In this document: positions 1 to 7,643 of the stretch, piece after piece
Layout: each line of letters begins with the position of its first letter
Numbering within the stretch: the first letter of the stretch is position 1
NCBI GenBank assembly: GCA_964614215.1
Contig: CAZTKP010000091.1
Span: forward strand, 1-10,312
Length of the DNA stretch: 10,312 nucleotides
DNA from: CAZTKP01 sp964614215
GTDB taxonomy: Bacteria > UBP6 > UBA1177
Direction: 5' to 3'
Made by a program: the position numbers and the translations under genes
Notes under the pieces: model-generated
Databases searched by the model: none
Told to the model about the DNA's origin: nothing
What the model saw: the letters and a program-made list of their open reading frames with translations, nothing else

Positions 1-584
1 ATGATGTCTGTAATTGTTTTTCTTCCAGCTTTTCTGTCGCCTTTTATATCCGAAAGATCTTTCAGAAAAGTTACTGCGAACCCATGAACAAGAAGACTCA
101 GAGATAGAGAGGCAATTTCAGCCTTTCCAGTTAGAAAAAGGGGATGAACAACACCCCACCCTGTTATCATAGGTGCAAGGAAAGCTCTTTTCTTAAAAAC
201 GAAAGGAGGTATTGAATAGCTCATTCCCAGAAACATTATAAGGTATGCAAGAAAGATCTCTATCCCGTTAAAAAGTACGGGAATAAGAGAAGCTGAGCCT
301 AAAGTTAGAAAACATAGCCATAAAAAGGCTTCCCTGGTACTGACAGATCCTGCAGGAAGAGGTCTCCACGGTTTGTTGATGCTGTCTTCGGGCATGTCTG
401 TTATAGCGTTGAGGGTATAGACAAAATTGTATGTGAACATACTTAGAAAAAGTGCCTGGACAAAATGTATGAAAACCAGTTCAGTCGTAAGAATTCTACC
501 GGCTATTGTGCCGAAAAACACAAGAATCGCTACATCCGCCCTGTAAAGTTTCAGTAGTGATCTGAACTTAATTAGATCTTTCAA
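1..584 (-). CDS. UbiA-family prenyltransferase, C-terminus cut by window edge
   Basis: Integral membrane enzyme of the UbiA superfamily, which transfers an isoprenoid chain from a prenyl diphosphate to an aromatic or other acceptor (quinone, haem, chlorophyll or archaeal-type lipid pathways). I read 194 residues on the minus strand with no stop. Both Asp-rich, Mg-diphosphate-binding motifs are present: N59-x3-D63-x3-D67 followed by NKPWRPLPAG, and D176-x2-D179-x3-D183 followed by AGRKT. A YSIPP motif, typical of the family, lies at 123-127. Hydrophobic stretches around 18-26, 38-56, 86-104 and 109-121 fit membrane helices. The start is TTG at 584-582: GGAG lies 5 bases upstream and an in-frame TAG sits four codons further up, so no earlier start is possible. 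Family members are usually near 280-300 residues, so about a third is missing. The NKPWRPLPAG form resembles the chlorophyll-synthase/DGGGP-synthase side of the family, but the substrate cannot be assigned. It is divergent from rsgA. Confidence 0.9.
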   Translation of the reverse strand, partial: MKDLIKFRSLLKLYRADVAILVFFGTIAGRILTTELVFIHFVQALFLSMFTYNFVYTLNAITDMPEDSINKPWRPLPAGSVSTREAFLWLCFLTLGSASLIPVLFNGIEIFLAYLIMFLGMSYSIPPFVFKKRAFLAPMITGWGVVHPLFLTGKAEIASLSLSLLVHGFAVTFLKDLSDIKGDRKAGRKTITDI

Positions 585-589
585 GAATT

Positions 590-593
590 CTCC
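590..593 (-). promoter_or_regulatory. Ribosome binding site for TTG start of the UbiA-family gene
   Basis: GGAG on the minus strand, five bases before TTG at 584-582. Together with the in-frame stop just upstream it decides the start of this gene and shows that TTG is used for initiation in this genome. Confidence 0.7.
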
Positions 594-602
594 GTACTAA
601 AA

Positions 603-631
603 AGTTTACAGGCAGGATAGTAGTTTGAAAA
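603..631 (-). promoter_or_regulatory. Candidate promoter of the UbiA-family gene
   Basis: On the minus strand, TTTTCA (626-631) and TAAACT (603-608) are separated by 17 bases, each matching the sigma70 consensus at 4 of 6 positions. An overlapping alternative, TTGCAA with TACTAT further upstream, is about as good, so the exact promoter is uncertain. Confidence 0.3.
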
Positions 632-648
632 ACATTTTTTTGCAAGAC

Positions 649-677
649 TTGACTAAAACCTAAGTAAAAAGTATCTT
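649..677 (+). promoter_or_regulatory. Candidate sigma70-type promoter of rsgA
   Basis: TTGACT (649-654, 5/6 to the -35 consensus) and TATCTT (672-677, 4/6 to -10) with the ideal 17-base spacer. Transcription would start near 684, giving a leader of about 20 bases that contains the GAGGAA ribosome binding site of rsgA. Confidence 0.5.
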
Positions 678-703
678 TTGCTTGTTTTATTTATGAGGAA
701 TTA

Positions 704-1735
704 ATGGACCTTGCTACTTTGGGATTTGACAAATTCTTTCAGAAGGAATTCAGAAGGTACAGTGGGAATAGCAGGTTTTGTCCCGGCAGGGTTATTTCTC
801 AGAGTAGAAAATTCTATACAGTGCAGACCACAGACAAAGTCTACGAAGCTAAGTTAAGCGGTAAGTTCATCTTTGATAATCAGGACAGATCCGAGTGGCC
901 TGCAGTCGGGGACTGGGTGATCTTTGATGTCAGGAAAGATAAGGCATTTATAGTTTCAGTTCTGCCCAGAAAAAGCTGTTTCTCCAGAAGAAAGTCAGGA
1001 AATGTTATTGAAAAACAGATCATTAGTTCAAATGCTGATGTGATCTTCATTGTTATGTCGCTGGATCACAACTATAACCTAAACAGACTGCAGAGGTATA
1101 TTTCAAGTGCAGTGTCAAGCGGTGCCGATCCGGTAATACTTCTTAATAAAGCTGATATCTGTGATGATCCTGACGGAAAAAGAGCTGAAGTGAACAATAT
1201 TTCAAGAGGAGTTCCGGTTCATGTTGTTTCGAGCAAATGGGAGCAGAAGACATTTGATGTCATATTCCGGTATCTTAAAAAAGGTATTACAGGAGTCTTT
1301 ACAGGATCATCCGGTGTAGGGAAATCGACGCTTATTAATATTCTGATCGGAGAAGCCCGACTTAAAACAGGAGAAGTAAGCTCCAGTGTAAATAAAGGCC
1401 GGCATACGACCTCTTCCCGTGAACTCATAATACTTGAAGATGGAGGAATGGTCATTGATACTCCCGGAATGAGAGAGCTTCAGCTGTGGGAGCTCGAGGA
1501 GTCTGTAGGTTTCATCAGAATAAAAGAACTTGCCGAGTCTTGCCGGTTTTCTGACTGTTCACATTCAAGTGAGCCTGACTGTGCGGTGATAGAGGCCGTT
1601 GAGAAAGGAGAACTGGATGTGTCTGTCCTCAATAGCTGGAGAGACCATCTTAAGGAAGTGAGAGAGCTCCAGAAGCAGAAAGATAGATCAAAAAAGATAC
1701 TTTCTTCAAAGAAAGCCAGATCGTCTAAAAAGTAA
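704..1735 (+). CDS. rsgA: Ribosome small subunit-dependent GTPase A (RsgA/YjeQ)
   Basis: Cytoplasmic circularly permuted GTPase that acts in late 30S subunit maturation. All family marks are present in the permuted order: an N-terminal OB-fold-like region (about 25-95) with PAVGDWV at 66-72; G4 NKAD at 148-151; P-loop GSSGVGKS at 201-208; a G2-type GRHTT at 232-236; G3 DTPG at 252-255; and a C-terminal zinc-binding set C280, C285, H287, C293 with the EPDCAV signature. The length of 343 residues fits the usual 300-350. The last ~25 residues are a Lys/Ser-rich basic tail, plausibly for rRNA contact (inference). ATG at 704 is preceded by GAGGAA at good spacing. It has its own candidate promoter and is followed by another ahead of the MORN genes, so it is probably not part of that operon. 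No clear hairpin terminator follows. Confidence 0.96.
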   Translation: MDLATLGFDKFFQKEFRRYSGNSRFCPGRVISQSRKFYTVQTTDKVYEAKLSGKFIFDNQDRSEWPAVGDWVIFDVRKDKAFIVSVLPRKSCFSRRKSGNVIEKQIISSNADVIFIVMSLDHNYNLNRLQRYISSAVSSGADPVILLNKADICDDPDGKRAEVNNISRGVPVHVVSSKWEQKTFDVIFRYLKKGITGVFTGSSGVGKSTLINILIGEARLKTGEVSSSVNKGRHTTSSRELIILEDGGMVIDTPGMRELQLWELEESVGFIRIKELAESCRFSDCSHSSEPDCAVIEAVEKGELDVSVLNSWRDHLKEVRELQKQKDRSKKILSSKKARSSKK

Positions 1736-1745
1736 TGTTCGATCA

Positions 1746-1774
1746 TTGCCTTAAAATTCATTTTATGATACAAT
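1746..1774 (+). promoter_or_regulatory. Candidate sigma70-type promoter of the MORN/envelope operon
   Basis: TTGCCT (1746-1751) and TACAAT (1769-1774, 5/6 to the -10 consensus) with a 17-base spacer, in the gap after rsgA. The predicted transcript start is near 1781, about 36 bases before the preferred start of the first MORN gene. The spacer contains a short AT-only inverted repeat (TAAAAT and ATTTTA around TC), which may be chance. Confidence 0.5.
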
Positions 1775-1816
1775 TTCTACAGGTATATGTTGTTTTTTTT
1801 AACACTAGAGGCATTG

Positions 1817-2743
1817 ATGAAATTTCTTAATCTATTAATTGTGCCAGCCTTGCTGCTTACGTTTTCCTGTGCTTCGTCTAAAAAAGACAGTTTTGATGGA
1901 ATTACTGATAAGATGATATCTCGTGCTGAAGCCGAGAGCAGGAAGGAAAAAAAACAGAAAATAGAAAATTACGGGATACATGTGTTCCAGAATGGAGAAA
2001 GGTATACTGGAGGATTCATTAACGGAAAAATGTCAGGAGAAGGCAAGTACGAGTTTCGGAACGGTGATATTTATAAAGGTAGTTTCCATAAAGGAATGAT
2101 GCATGGTAAAGGTGTTCTTGAAATGTCCAACGGTTCTGTCTACAAAGGTGAATTTAAAGATGGCAGAAAAAATGGTCAGGGAGTTATGGAGTTTGCAAAC
2201 GGAAATGTTTATAATGGTAATTTCAGTAATGATTCACTTAACGGGAAAGGGGTTTATGTTTACTCGAATGGAAACCGATATGAAGGCGATTTTAAGTTGG
2301 GGATGAGAGAGGGTAAAGGAGTTTTTACTTTCAAAAACGGTTCAGTGTATGAGGGGGATTTCTTTGATGACAAGAGAACCGGTTATGGCGAGATGAAATA
2401 TGCTGACGGGTCCGTTTATAAGGGTGATTTTGAGAATGGAAAGCGAGAAGGATCGGGGCAGATGATCTTTTCTAATGGTGATGAGTATACAGGAGATTTC
2501 AGGAATAATATCCCGCACGGCAAAGGAAGATATAAGTTCAGATCAGATGGAAGAGTGTACGAAGGCAAAGTCTCTAACGGTAAGCTGGATGGTCCGGGAG
2601 TCATCAACTATCCAGACGGTAGTTACTACGAAGGTGATATCTTAAACGGACTTCCTCACGGCATAGGGGTTCTTTACCGGAAGGATGGAAAAGAGATAAC
2701 AGCTGAGTGGAGTTACGGCAAGATAGTTATTCAGGGAAAGTAA
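1817..2743 (+). CDS. Exported MORN-repeat lipoprotein (first of two paralogues)
   Basis: Predicted lipoprotein of 308 residues. A basic start is followed by a hydrophobic stretch ending in LLLTFSC, so Cys18 would be lipidated. A charged linker (about 19-60, rich in Lys and Glu) leads into ten contiguous MORN repeats of 23 residues (one of 24), each of the form [aromatic]xGxFxxGxxxGxG...xxGx, and a 16-residue half repeat closes the protein. MORN repeats stack as beta-hairpins into long rods; in eukaryotes they often bind lipids or proteins, and their role in bacteria is poorly known. The start chosen is ATG at 1817 because AGAGG lies five bases upstream and the protein then begins at the signal peptide; an in-frame ATG at 1787 would add MLFFLTLEAL with a weaker ribosome binding site. 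It is 88 bases ahead of its paralogue and probably in one operon with it. Function is not known. Confidence 0.85.
   Translation: MKFLNLLIVPALLLTFSCASSKKDSFDGITDKMISRAEAESRKEKKQKIENYGIHVFQNGERYTGGFINGKMSGEGKYEFRNGDIYKGSFHKGMMHGKGVLEMSNGSVYKGEFKDGRKNGQGVMEFANGNVYNGNFSNDSLNGKGVYVYSNGNRYEGDFKLGMREGKGVFTFKNGSVYEGDFFDDKRTGYGEMKYADGSVYKGDFENGKREGSGQMIFSNGDEYTGDFRNNIPHGKGRYKFRSDGRVYEGKVSNGKLDGPGVINYPDGSYYEGDILNGLPHGIGVLYRKDGKEITAEWSYGKIVIQGK
2000..2692 (+). repeat. Ten in-frame 69-bp MORN repeats, first gene
   Basis: Repeat units start at 2000, 2069, 2138, 2207, 2276, 2345, 2414, 2483, 2555 and 2624. Unit 8 has one extra codon (72 bp). Units are conserved mainly at the protein level (Tyr2, Gly4, Phe6, Gly9, Gly13, Gly15, Gly22) and diverge in DNA, so the array looks old rather than freshly expanded. 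Gly9 is replaced in units 4, 6 and 8 by Asp, Asp and Asn. Confidence 0.9.
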
Positions 2744-2749
2744 TCCCTG
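2732..2749 (+). other. Small hairpin spanning the stop codon of the first MORN gene
   Basis: CAGGGA (2732-2737) and TCCCTG (2744-2749) form a perfect 6-bp stem with a 6-base loop that holds the TAA stop. No T-tract follows, so it is not a standard intrinsic terminator. It may protect or process the transcript between the two MORN genes, or be chance. Confidence 0.3.
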
Positions 2750-2763
2750 TCAGGTATGTTAAA

Positions 2764-2792
2764 TTGATTTAAAATATCTTTTCTGATAAATT
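2764..2792 (+). promoter_or_regulatory. Weak candidate internal promoter before the second MORN gene
   Basis: TTGATT (2764-2769) and TAAATT (2787-2792) lie 17 bases apart, each 4/6 to consensus, in an AT-rich gap where such matches occur easily. The same gap holds TTTTCTGA twice, at 2779-2786 and 2791-2798. Confidence 0.22.
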
Positions 2793-2831
2793 TTCTGAGA
2801 GTTCTGTTTTAGGTTAAGTCTGGAGGAAACA

Positions 2832-3806
2832 ATGAAAAAGATCGTGATCCTTACATTACTTTTTATGTTAATGTTCATGTTCGGATGTAAAACGGAAGTT
2901 GTTTATGTGAAAAGCAAACAGACAAAGATGAAAGAACAGGGCATTGACCCGAACAAACAGGAGAAGAAAGATCCTGAAATAACAGATATCGGTGTGCACA
3001 GACTTCCCAATGGAGATAAGTATATCGGCGGATTTAAGGATAGAAAAAAATTCGGAGAGGGAGAATATATTTACAAGAATGGTGATAAATATAAAGGTTT
3101 CTTTGAAGAGGGAGTTTTTAATGGTTACGGTGAGTTGACCCTTAAAAACGGTGTTGTCTATAAAGGACAGTTCAAAGATGGACTTAAGGAAGGGGACGGC
3201 ACACTTTTTTTCCCGAGCGGTTCAAGATATGAAGGTCAGTTCGTAAAAGACCGTATGCATGGCACAGGAGTGTTCAGGTTCAGTGATGAAAGAGAGTACA
3301 GAGGAAGCTATTTAAACGGAAAGAGACATGGACAAGGAACAATGATCTTTCCTGACGGTACTATTTATGAAGGTGAGTTCGTTCAGGACAACATTCTTGG
3401 ACAGGGACGAATTACATACAGGAATGAAGATGTTTACGAAGGTATGGTGGAGTCGGGCAAAAGACAGGGCAAAGGTGTTCTGAGAATGAAAAACGGAGAT
3501 CAATATGAAGGTGAGTTCCTGGCAAACACAATGCATGGAAAAGGTAAATACACCTTCAGTAACGGTGACATCTATGAAGGTGAGTTCCGTATGGGGAAAA
3601 TGACAGGTAATGGCGTGAAAAAAATGAAAAATGGGGATGTTTATACAGGCACTTTCCTTAACGGAAAATATCATGGCCCGGGGTTATTGGTCACGAAAGC
3701 CGGGAAAAGAAAAAACGGAATGTGGGCTAAGGGAAAGCTGGTAAAACTTGTTCCTGAAAAAGAAGAAAAAGGTAACGAAGAAGTCGAAGAAGAATTAGCG
3801 GAATAA
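2832..3806 (+). CDS. Exported MORN-repeat lipoprotein (second paralogue)
   Basis: Predicted lipoprotein of 324 residues. The signal peptide has Lys2 and Lys3, a Met/Leu/Phe-rich core and ends MFGC, so Cys19 would be lipidated. A Lys-rich linker (about 20-55) precedes a lead-in IGVHRLPNGD that matches YGIHVFQNGE of the upstream paralogue. Ten 23-residue MORN repeats follow (residues 63-292), then a partial repeat and an acidic, Glu/Lys-rich tail ending EEVEEELAE that the first paralogue lacks. GGAGG at ideal spacing precedes ATG at 2832. The two proteins share overall design, repeat number and repeat-specific substitutions, so they most likely arose by gene duplication. Only 24 bases separate it from the TPR/transglutaminase gene, which supports one transcript. 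The function is unknown; a rigid periplasmic or surface scaffold is an inference from the repeat fold. Confidence 0.87.
   Translation: MKKIVILTLLFMLMFMFGCKTEVVYVKSKQTKMKEQGIDPNKQEKKDPEITDIGVHRLPNGDKYIGGFKDRKKFGEGEYIYKNGDKYKGFFEEGVFNGYGELTLKNGVVYKGQFKDGLKEGDGTLFFPSGSRYEGQFVKDRMHGTGVFRFSDEREYRGSYLNGKRHGQGTMIFPDGTIYEGEFVQDNILGQGRITYRNEDVYEGMVESGKRQGKGVLRMKNGDQYEGEFLANTMHGKGKYTFSNGDIYEGEFRMGKMTGNGVKKMKNGDVYTGTFLNGKYHGPGLLVTKAGKRKNGMWAKGKLVKLVPEKEEKGNEEVEEELAE
3018..3707 (+). repeat. Ten in-frame 69-bp MORN repeats, second gene
   Basis: Exactly ten units of 69 bp starting at 3018 with no indels. Gly9 is replaced in units 1 (Arg), 4 (Asp), 6 (Asp) and 8 (Asn). The substitutions at 4, 6 and 8 are the same residues at the same units as in the first MORN gene. 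Confidence 0.9.
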
Positions 3807-3830
3807 AAACTCTCACAGTATCGGGGTAAT

Positions 3831-6800
3831 ATGAAAAAACTGTTTTTAGCGGCAATCATAACAGGATATCTGTTCGTTTCATGTGCTACAAGTTCGTTTG
3901 ATACCTATCAGAGCCCATATGGCGTCAATATTGAGCTCAAGTTCAAACCTGAGAGATCAGAAAGCGGACCTGAAGTAGCTGAAATCGTAAAACTCGCTTA
4001 CGGCAAGAGCTTTAAACCTGACGTTCTCAGTGAAAAACTGAGCGCCGCATTAAAGAAATATCCGGATAACGGGGATCTTCATGAAGTAGCTGCCATGCTT
4101 GCGATGCTGAAAACGGACAATAAAGCTTTTTTCAGACACCTCATTAAAGCGGCCATGGACCTTAACAATGAAAATGCGCCGGTCTATCTTGAGTTAATAA
4201 ATGATCTGAACCTTACATATTCGGAGAGGAACATCTTTAAGAAAGCCCTGGAACTTTTGCTTACTGCAGACAGCAGTCCGGAGGTCAAGCAGGCATGCAG
4301 GATCCACCTTTACAGAACGTACAAGGATGAGAATGATCCGGCTGCAGCTCAATTTGAGACGGATAGCAACGGATTTATCAGGAACTGGATGGTCATAGGG
4401 AGCTTTGATAACGAGAACGGAAAAGGTTATTACGAAAAATTCGGGCCGGAACAGGAGACAGTCTTTTTCAAGAAGTATAAAGGAAAAGTTGTTGATCTTA
4501 GATGGCGTAGAATTATGCTCAGAGGTCCAAGCGGAATAATCCACATGAAGAGTCTGGTATATCCGGAGAACGATTCTCTGGGGTATCTTTATACGCTTGT
4601 AAATGCACCTGTTGCAAAAGATTACTTTCTGAACATTTCAACGGGAGACAGCATCAGGATCTTTGTAAACGGGAAAGAGGTCGCCAGCGAAGAAAATATC
4701 GACAGGTTTTCATTTGATAATGTTAAAGTTAAGGTGAGTTTTAAACAGGGCGTTAATTCTATTCTTCTTAAAACCTGTCAGAGAAAAGAGGATTGGCTTG
4801 TGGGGGCAAGAATAACAACGGAAGAGGGAACGGTTGCCTCAGATATAGTTCAGCTTTCAACTTTTCAAAGTAAACCTGTAAAAGCTGAAGTAAGCTCAGA
4901 AGTTATCTTTCCCAAAAAGCTCACAGAGAATGAAGGTGACCAGAGGGCTCTGATCTTAAAAGGAATAAATCTTATCAACAAAGGTTACGACAAATACTCC
5001 AGAAGTTATATAGAAAAGGCCTTTACAGAAAATCCGATGAACCTTTTTGCGATCTATCTTATGGCTGAAACACTAAATGTTGCCGGAGAGGAAGGTAAGT
5101 ATATCGATCTTTTAAACGGAGCAATTATTGTATCCTCATCAAAGCTCGCCAGATTTTTTATAATGAGAGGGGATTTTTACGCCAATAAAGGACAGAAAGA
5201 TAATGCAGAAGCTGATTACAAGAAGGCTTTTGAGCTTAACGACAGCTCTATTGAATATTTTAAAAGTATGTCATGGCTGTATAGAAGTAAAGGCTGGCTG
5301 GAAGATGCCAGGCGTGTTCTGGATGAAGGTCTGAAAATATATCCGGACAGTCCAGACCTGATAAAACAAATGGGTTCTGTACTAGTCAGAATGGGTTACA
5401 ATGAGGATGGTGAAATATTTTATAGAAAAGCACTGGAACTATCTCCCGGTGACACTGATCTAATTGATAGACTTTATTTTATTTCAAAGAAAAAAGGAGA
5501 GTTGAGAGCAGCGGAGTTCTTCACGAACAGGTCAATATTTCTGAATCCTTACGGTTCATCATACTACTTTAGACTTTATGACCTTTTCAGAGTTCAGAAA
5601 GATTTTGCAAATGCTCAGGCTCAGCTTGTCAGGATCGAAAAAGATAACCCGGATGATCCTGCTGTTTATAGAAAAAGAGGAGACCTTTTCTATGAAATGG
5701 GTGAAAAGGAAAAAGCCCTTGCAAACTGGGAAAAAGCTCACCGGCTTAATCCTGCTGACAGCTATGTTTCAGAAAGGCTGACATACCTGAAAGAGAAAGA
5801 AAAGGATCCGGCCGAAGATCTTATGCCGGATGATAAAAAGATCATGGAGTATATAAAAAAGGCAGCTTCATTTAAAGCGAGTGATGGAGCGCACACTCTT
5901 TTTGTGCTGGATCATGCTGTATGCCGGATCAATTCAGATGGAAGCAGTAAGTGGTATGTGACAGAGGTGAACAAAGCTCTAAACGATGAAGGTCGTGATT
6001 CAATGATGGCATTTTATCTGCCGTATAGCGGCAGAAAAAAGATGATCTCGGCATATTCTGTCGATAGCAGCTTTAAAAGATCTGAAGCTAGTTCGGTATC
6101 AGATTTTGAGATCAGGTTCAGACAACTGAAAAAAGGTGACTACACAGTTGTGCAGTATATTCACTACAGACCGGCGCAGCGTTTTCTGGAGAATCATTTT
6201 TCATCTCAGTGGTATTTTCAGAGTCCGCTTCACCATGTAATGTATTCGGAATGGGATGTTCTCTACAGTGAGAAAGAAAAACTGAATATTGATATCTATG
6301 GCGGAGAAGTAAAGCAGACTGAAACCAAAATAGACGATTACAGGCTGCATACTTTTGTAGCTGAAAATGTGGAACCTCTTAACTATGAACCGCATTCTCC
6401 ACCGGTAAGTGACTATACGGGCACCATAACTGTCAGCACGGTAAGTGACTGGGCTCAGTATGTCAACTGGGAAAAGGCATTGCTTAAAGATGTTTTCAGT
6501 TCGGATATCCAGGTGAAGAAAAAGGCGGCTGAAATACTTAAAGATAAAAAAACCGTTCAGGAAAAGGTGGACAGTATTTTTGAATTTGTCGCTCAGGATA
6601 TCAGGTATCAGCAGGAGTATGAAAGCACTATCGCAGGGGTTCGGCCTCACACTTCGGCTCAAATTCTTGAAAGGGGTTACGGGGACTGCAAAGACAAGGC
6701 TGTCCTTTTTATACACCTTGCGAAAGAGGCCGGAATAAAGATCAACTATGTTGTGCTAAGAACGAGAAGTGACGGTAAATTTCACAAGAAGATCCCGGGG

Positions 6801-7625
6801 CAGCAGTTTAATCATGCAATAGTCTATGTGCCGGAGCAGGACGGCATAAAAGAGGGATATTTTGTTGACCCCACAGTTGATCTTCTGGAGATAGGTTCGC
6901 TTCGGGAGGACGATCAGGGTACAACGGCTCTTGTGCTTGATGTTGATACCGGAGAACATAAATTTATGGACATTCTTTTTCAGAAGCCTGAAATGAACTT
7001 TCAGAAGTACGAAAGGACGTACACTCTGTCGGAAGATCTCAAACTGAAAGTTAAGGACGATATAAAGTTAAGAGGTGGAACCTCTTCAATGTTCAGAAGA
7101 ATACTCAGGACAAAAGATATAGGAAACAAAGCTTTTCAGAGATTGGCCAACAATCTTTTCAAAGGAGGAGTTCTTATAGATTACAAACATTCGGACATAG
7201 AAGATATTACCAAACCTCTTTCAATAACGTTTAACGCTGAAGTGAGCAATCTTGTGACAGTACAGCAGGATGAGGCGCGTATTAAAATGCCGGAACAGAT
7301 CGTAAGCACTTCATTTGTTTCAATGGAAAAGAGGAAGCTGCCTCTTTGGACCGGAATTCCCAGTATCTATAACATTGACATCAAGTTTTCGATCCCTGAT
7401 GATATGGAATTCAGTTCAATCCCGGAAGATTTTAAAGTGAGCTATAAATGTTTCGTAATATCAAGAACGTCAAAGATGGATGAAAACGGAAAGGATCTTC
7501 ATATAAGCTACAAATTTAAAAAGAACTGCACAGAAATATCTGTTCCTGACTATCCTGAGTTCAGAAAAGCTGTTCTTGATGCAATTCAGAAACAGAATGA
7601 TTTTATTACCGTAAAAAAGAAATAG
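3831..7625 (+). CDS. Large lipoprotein with TPR, DUF3857 and transglutaminase-like domains
   Basis: A 1264-residue exported protein. The signal peptide ends YLFVSC, with Cys18 as the probable lipid anchor. Domains in order: a helical region (about 40-170); a beta-sandwich-like region (about 185-331) that begins NWMVIGSF and contains IRIFVNGKEV; about eight TPR units (about 370-660, with segments such as KALELSPGD and KAHRLNPAD); a DUF3857-type beta domain (about 680-890); a transglutaminase/protease-like core (about 913-1030); and a C-terminal beta-rich region resembling DUF3858 (about 1040-1250). The papain-like triad is intact: Cys953 in GDCKDKA, His995 in FNHAIV and Asp1013 in VDPTVD. Such domains act as cysteine proteases, amidases or acyl transferases; the substrate here is unknown. 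The TPR section would recruit partner proteins. GGGG four bases before ATG serves as ribosome binding site. It lies between the MORN and barrel genes in the presumed operon. Confidence 0.88.
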   Translation: MKKLFLAAIITGYLFVSCATSSFDTYQSPYGVNIELKFKPERSESGPEVAEIVKLAYGKSFKPDVLSEKLSAALKKYPDNGDLHEVAAMLAMLKTDNKAFFRHLIKAAMDLNNENAPVYLELINDLNLTYSERNIFKKALELLLTADSSPEVKQACRIHLYRTYKDENDPAAAQFETDSNGFIRNWMVIGSFDNENGKGYYEKFGPEQETVFFKKYKGKVVDLRWRRIMLRGPSGIIHMKSLVYPENDSLGYLYTLVNAPVAKDYFLNISTGDSIRIFVNGKEVASEENIDRFSFDNVKVKVSFKQGVNSILLKTCQRKEDWLVGARITTEEGTVASDIVQLSTFQSKPVKAEVSSEVIFPKKLTENEGDQRALILKGINLINKGYDKYSRSYIEKAFTENPMNLFAIYLMAETLNVAGEEGKYIDLLNGAIIVSSSKLARFFIMRGDFYANKGQKDNAEADYKKAFELNDSSIEYFKSMSWLYRSKGWLEDARRVLDEGLKIYPDSPDLIKQMGSVLVRMGYNEDGEIFYRKALELSPGDTDLIDRLYFISKKKGELRAAEFFTNRSIFLNPYGSSYYFRLYDLFRVQKDFANAQAQLVRIEKDNPDDPAVYRKRGDLFYEMGEKEKALANWEKAHRLNPADSYVSERLTYLKEKEKDPAEDLMPDDKKIMEYIKKAASFKASDGAHTLFVLDHAVCRINSDGSSKWYVTEVNKALNDEGRDSMMAFYLPYSGRKKMISAYSVDSSFKRSEASSVSDFEIRFRQLKKGDYTVVQYIHYRPAQRFLENHFSSQWYFQSPLHHVMYSEWDVLYSEKEKLNIDIYGGEVKQTETKIDDYRLHTFVAENVEPLNYEPHSPPVSDYTGTITVSTVSDWAQYVNWEKALLKDVFSSDIQVKKKAAEILKDKKTVQEKVDSIFEFVAQDIRYQQEYESTIAGVRPHTSAQILERGYGDCKDKAVLFIHLAKEAGIKINYVVLRTRSDGKFHKKIPGQQFNHAIVYVPEQDGIKEGYFVDPTVDLLEIGSLREDDQGTTALVLDVDTGEHKFMDILFQKPEMNFQKYERTYTLSEDLKLKVKDDIKLRGGTSSMFRRILRTKDIGNKAFQRLANNLFKGGVLIDYKHSDIEDITKPLSITFNAEVSNLVTVQQDEARIKMPEQIVSTSFVSMEKRKLPLWTGIPSIYNIDIKFSIPDDMEFSSIPEDFKVSYKCFVISRTSKMDENGKDLHISYKFKKNCTEISVPDYPEFRKAVLDAIQKQNDFITVKKK

Positions 7626-7643
7626 CCGGGAGGAATAAAAGAA

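Noticed and set aside
1787..1816. Upstream in-frame ATG that would extend the first MORN protein by ten residues (MLFFLTLEAL)
   Set aside because: Its ribosome binding site is weak, it lies only a few bases after the predicted transcript start, and it would place an extra hydrophobic stretch before the normal basic start of the signal peptide. ATG at 1817 has AGAGG at proper spacing.
3312..3674. 120-residue minus-strand frame inside the second MORN gene
   Set aside because: Its repetitive content is the mirror of the MORN repeats on the other strand.
2000..3707. Regular 69-bp spaced repeats as a possible CRISPR or noncoding satellite
   Set aside because: The units are contiguous, in frame, diverged in DNA and conserved as MORN protein repeats.
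6201..6716. 171-residue open frame on the minus strand
   Set aside because: It lies fully inside the TPR/transglutaminase gene, antisense to its conserved DUF3857 and catalytic region, and shows no coherent domain.
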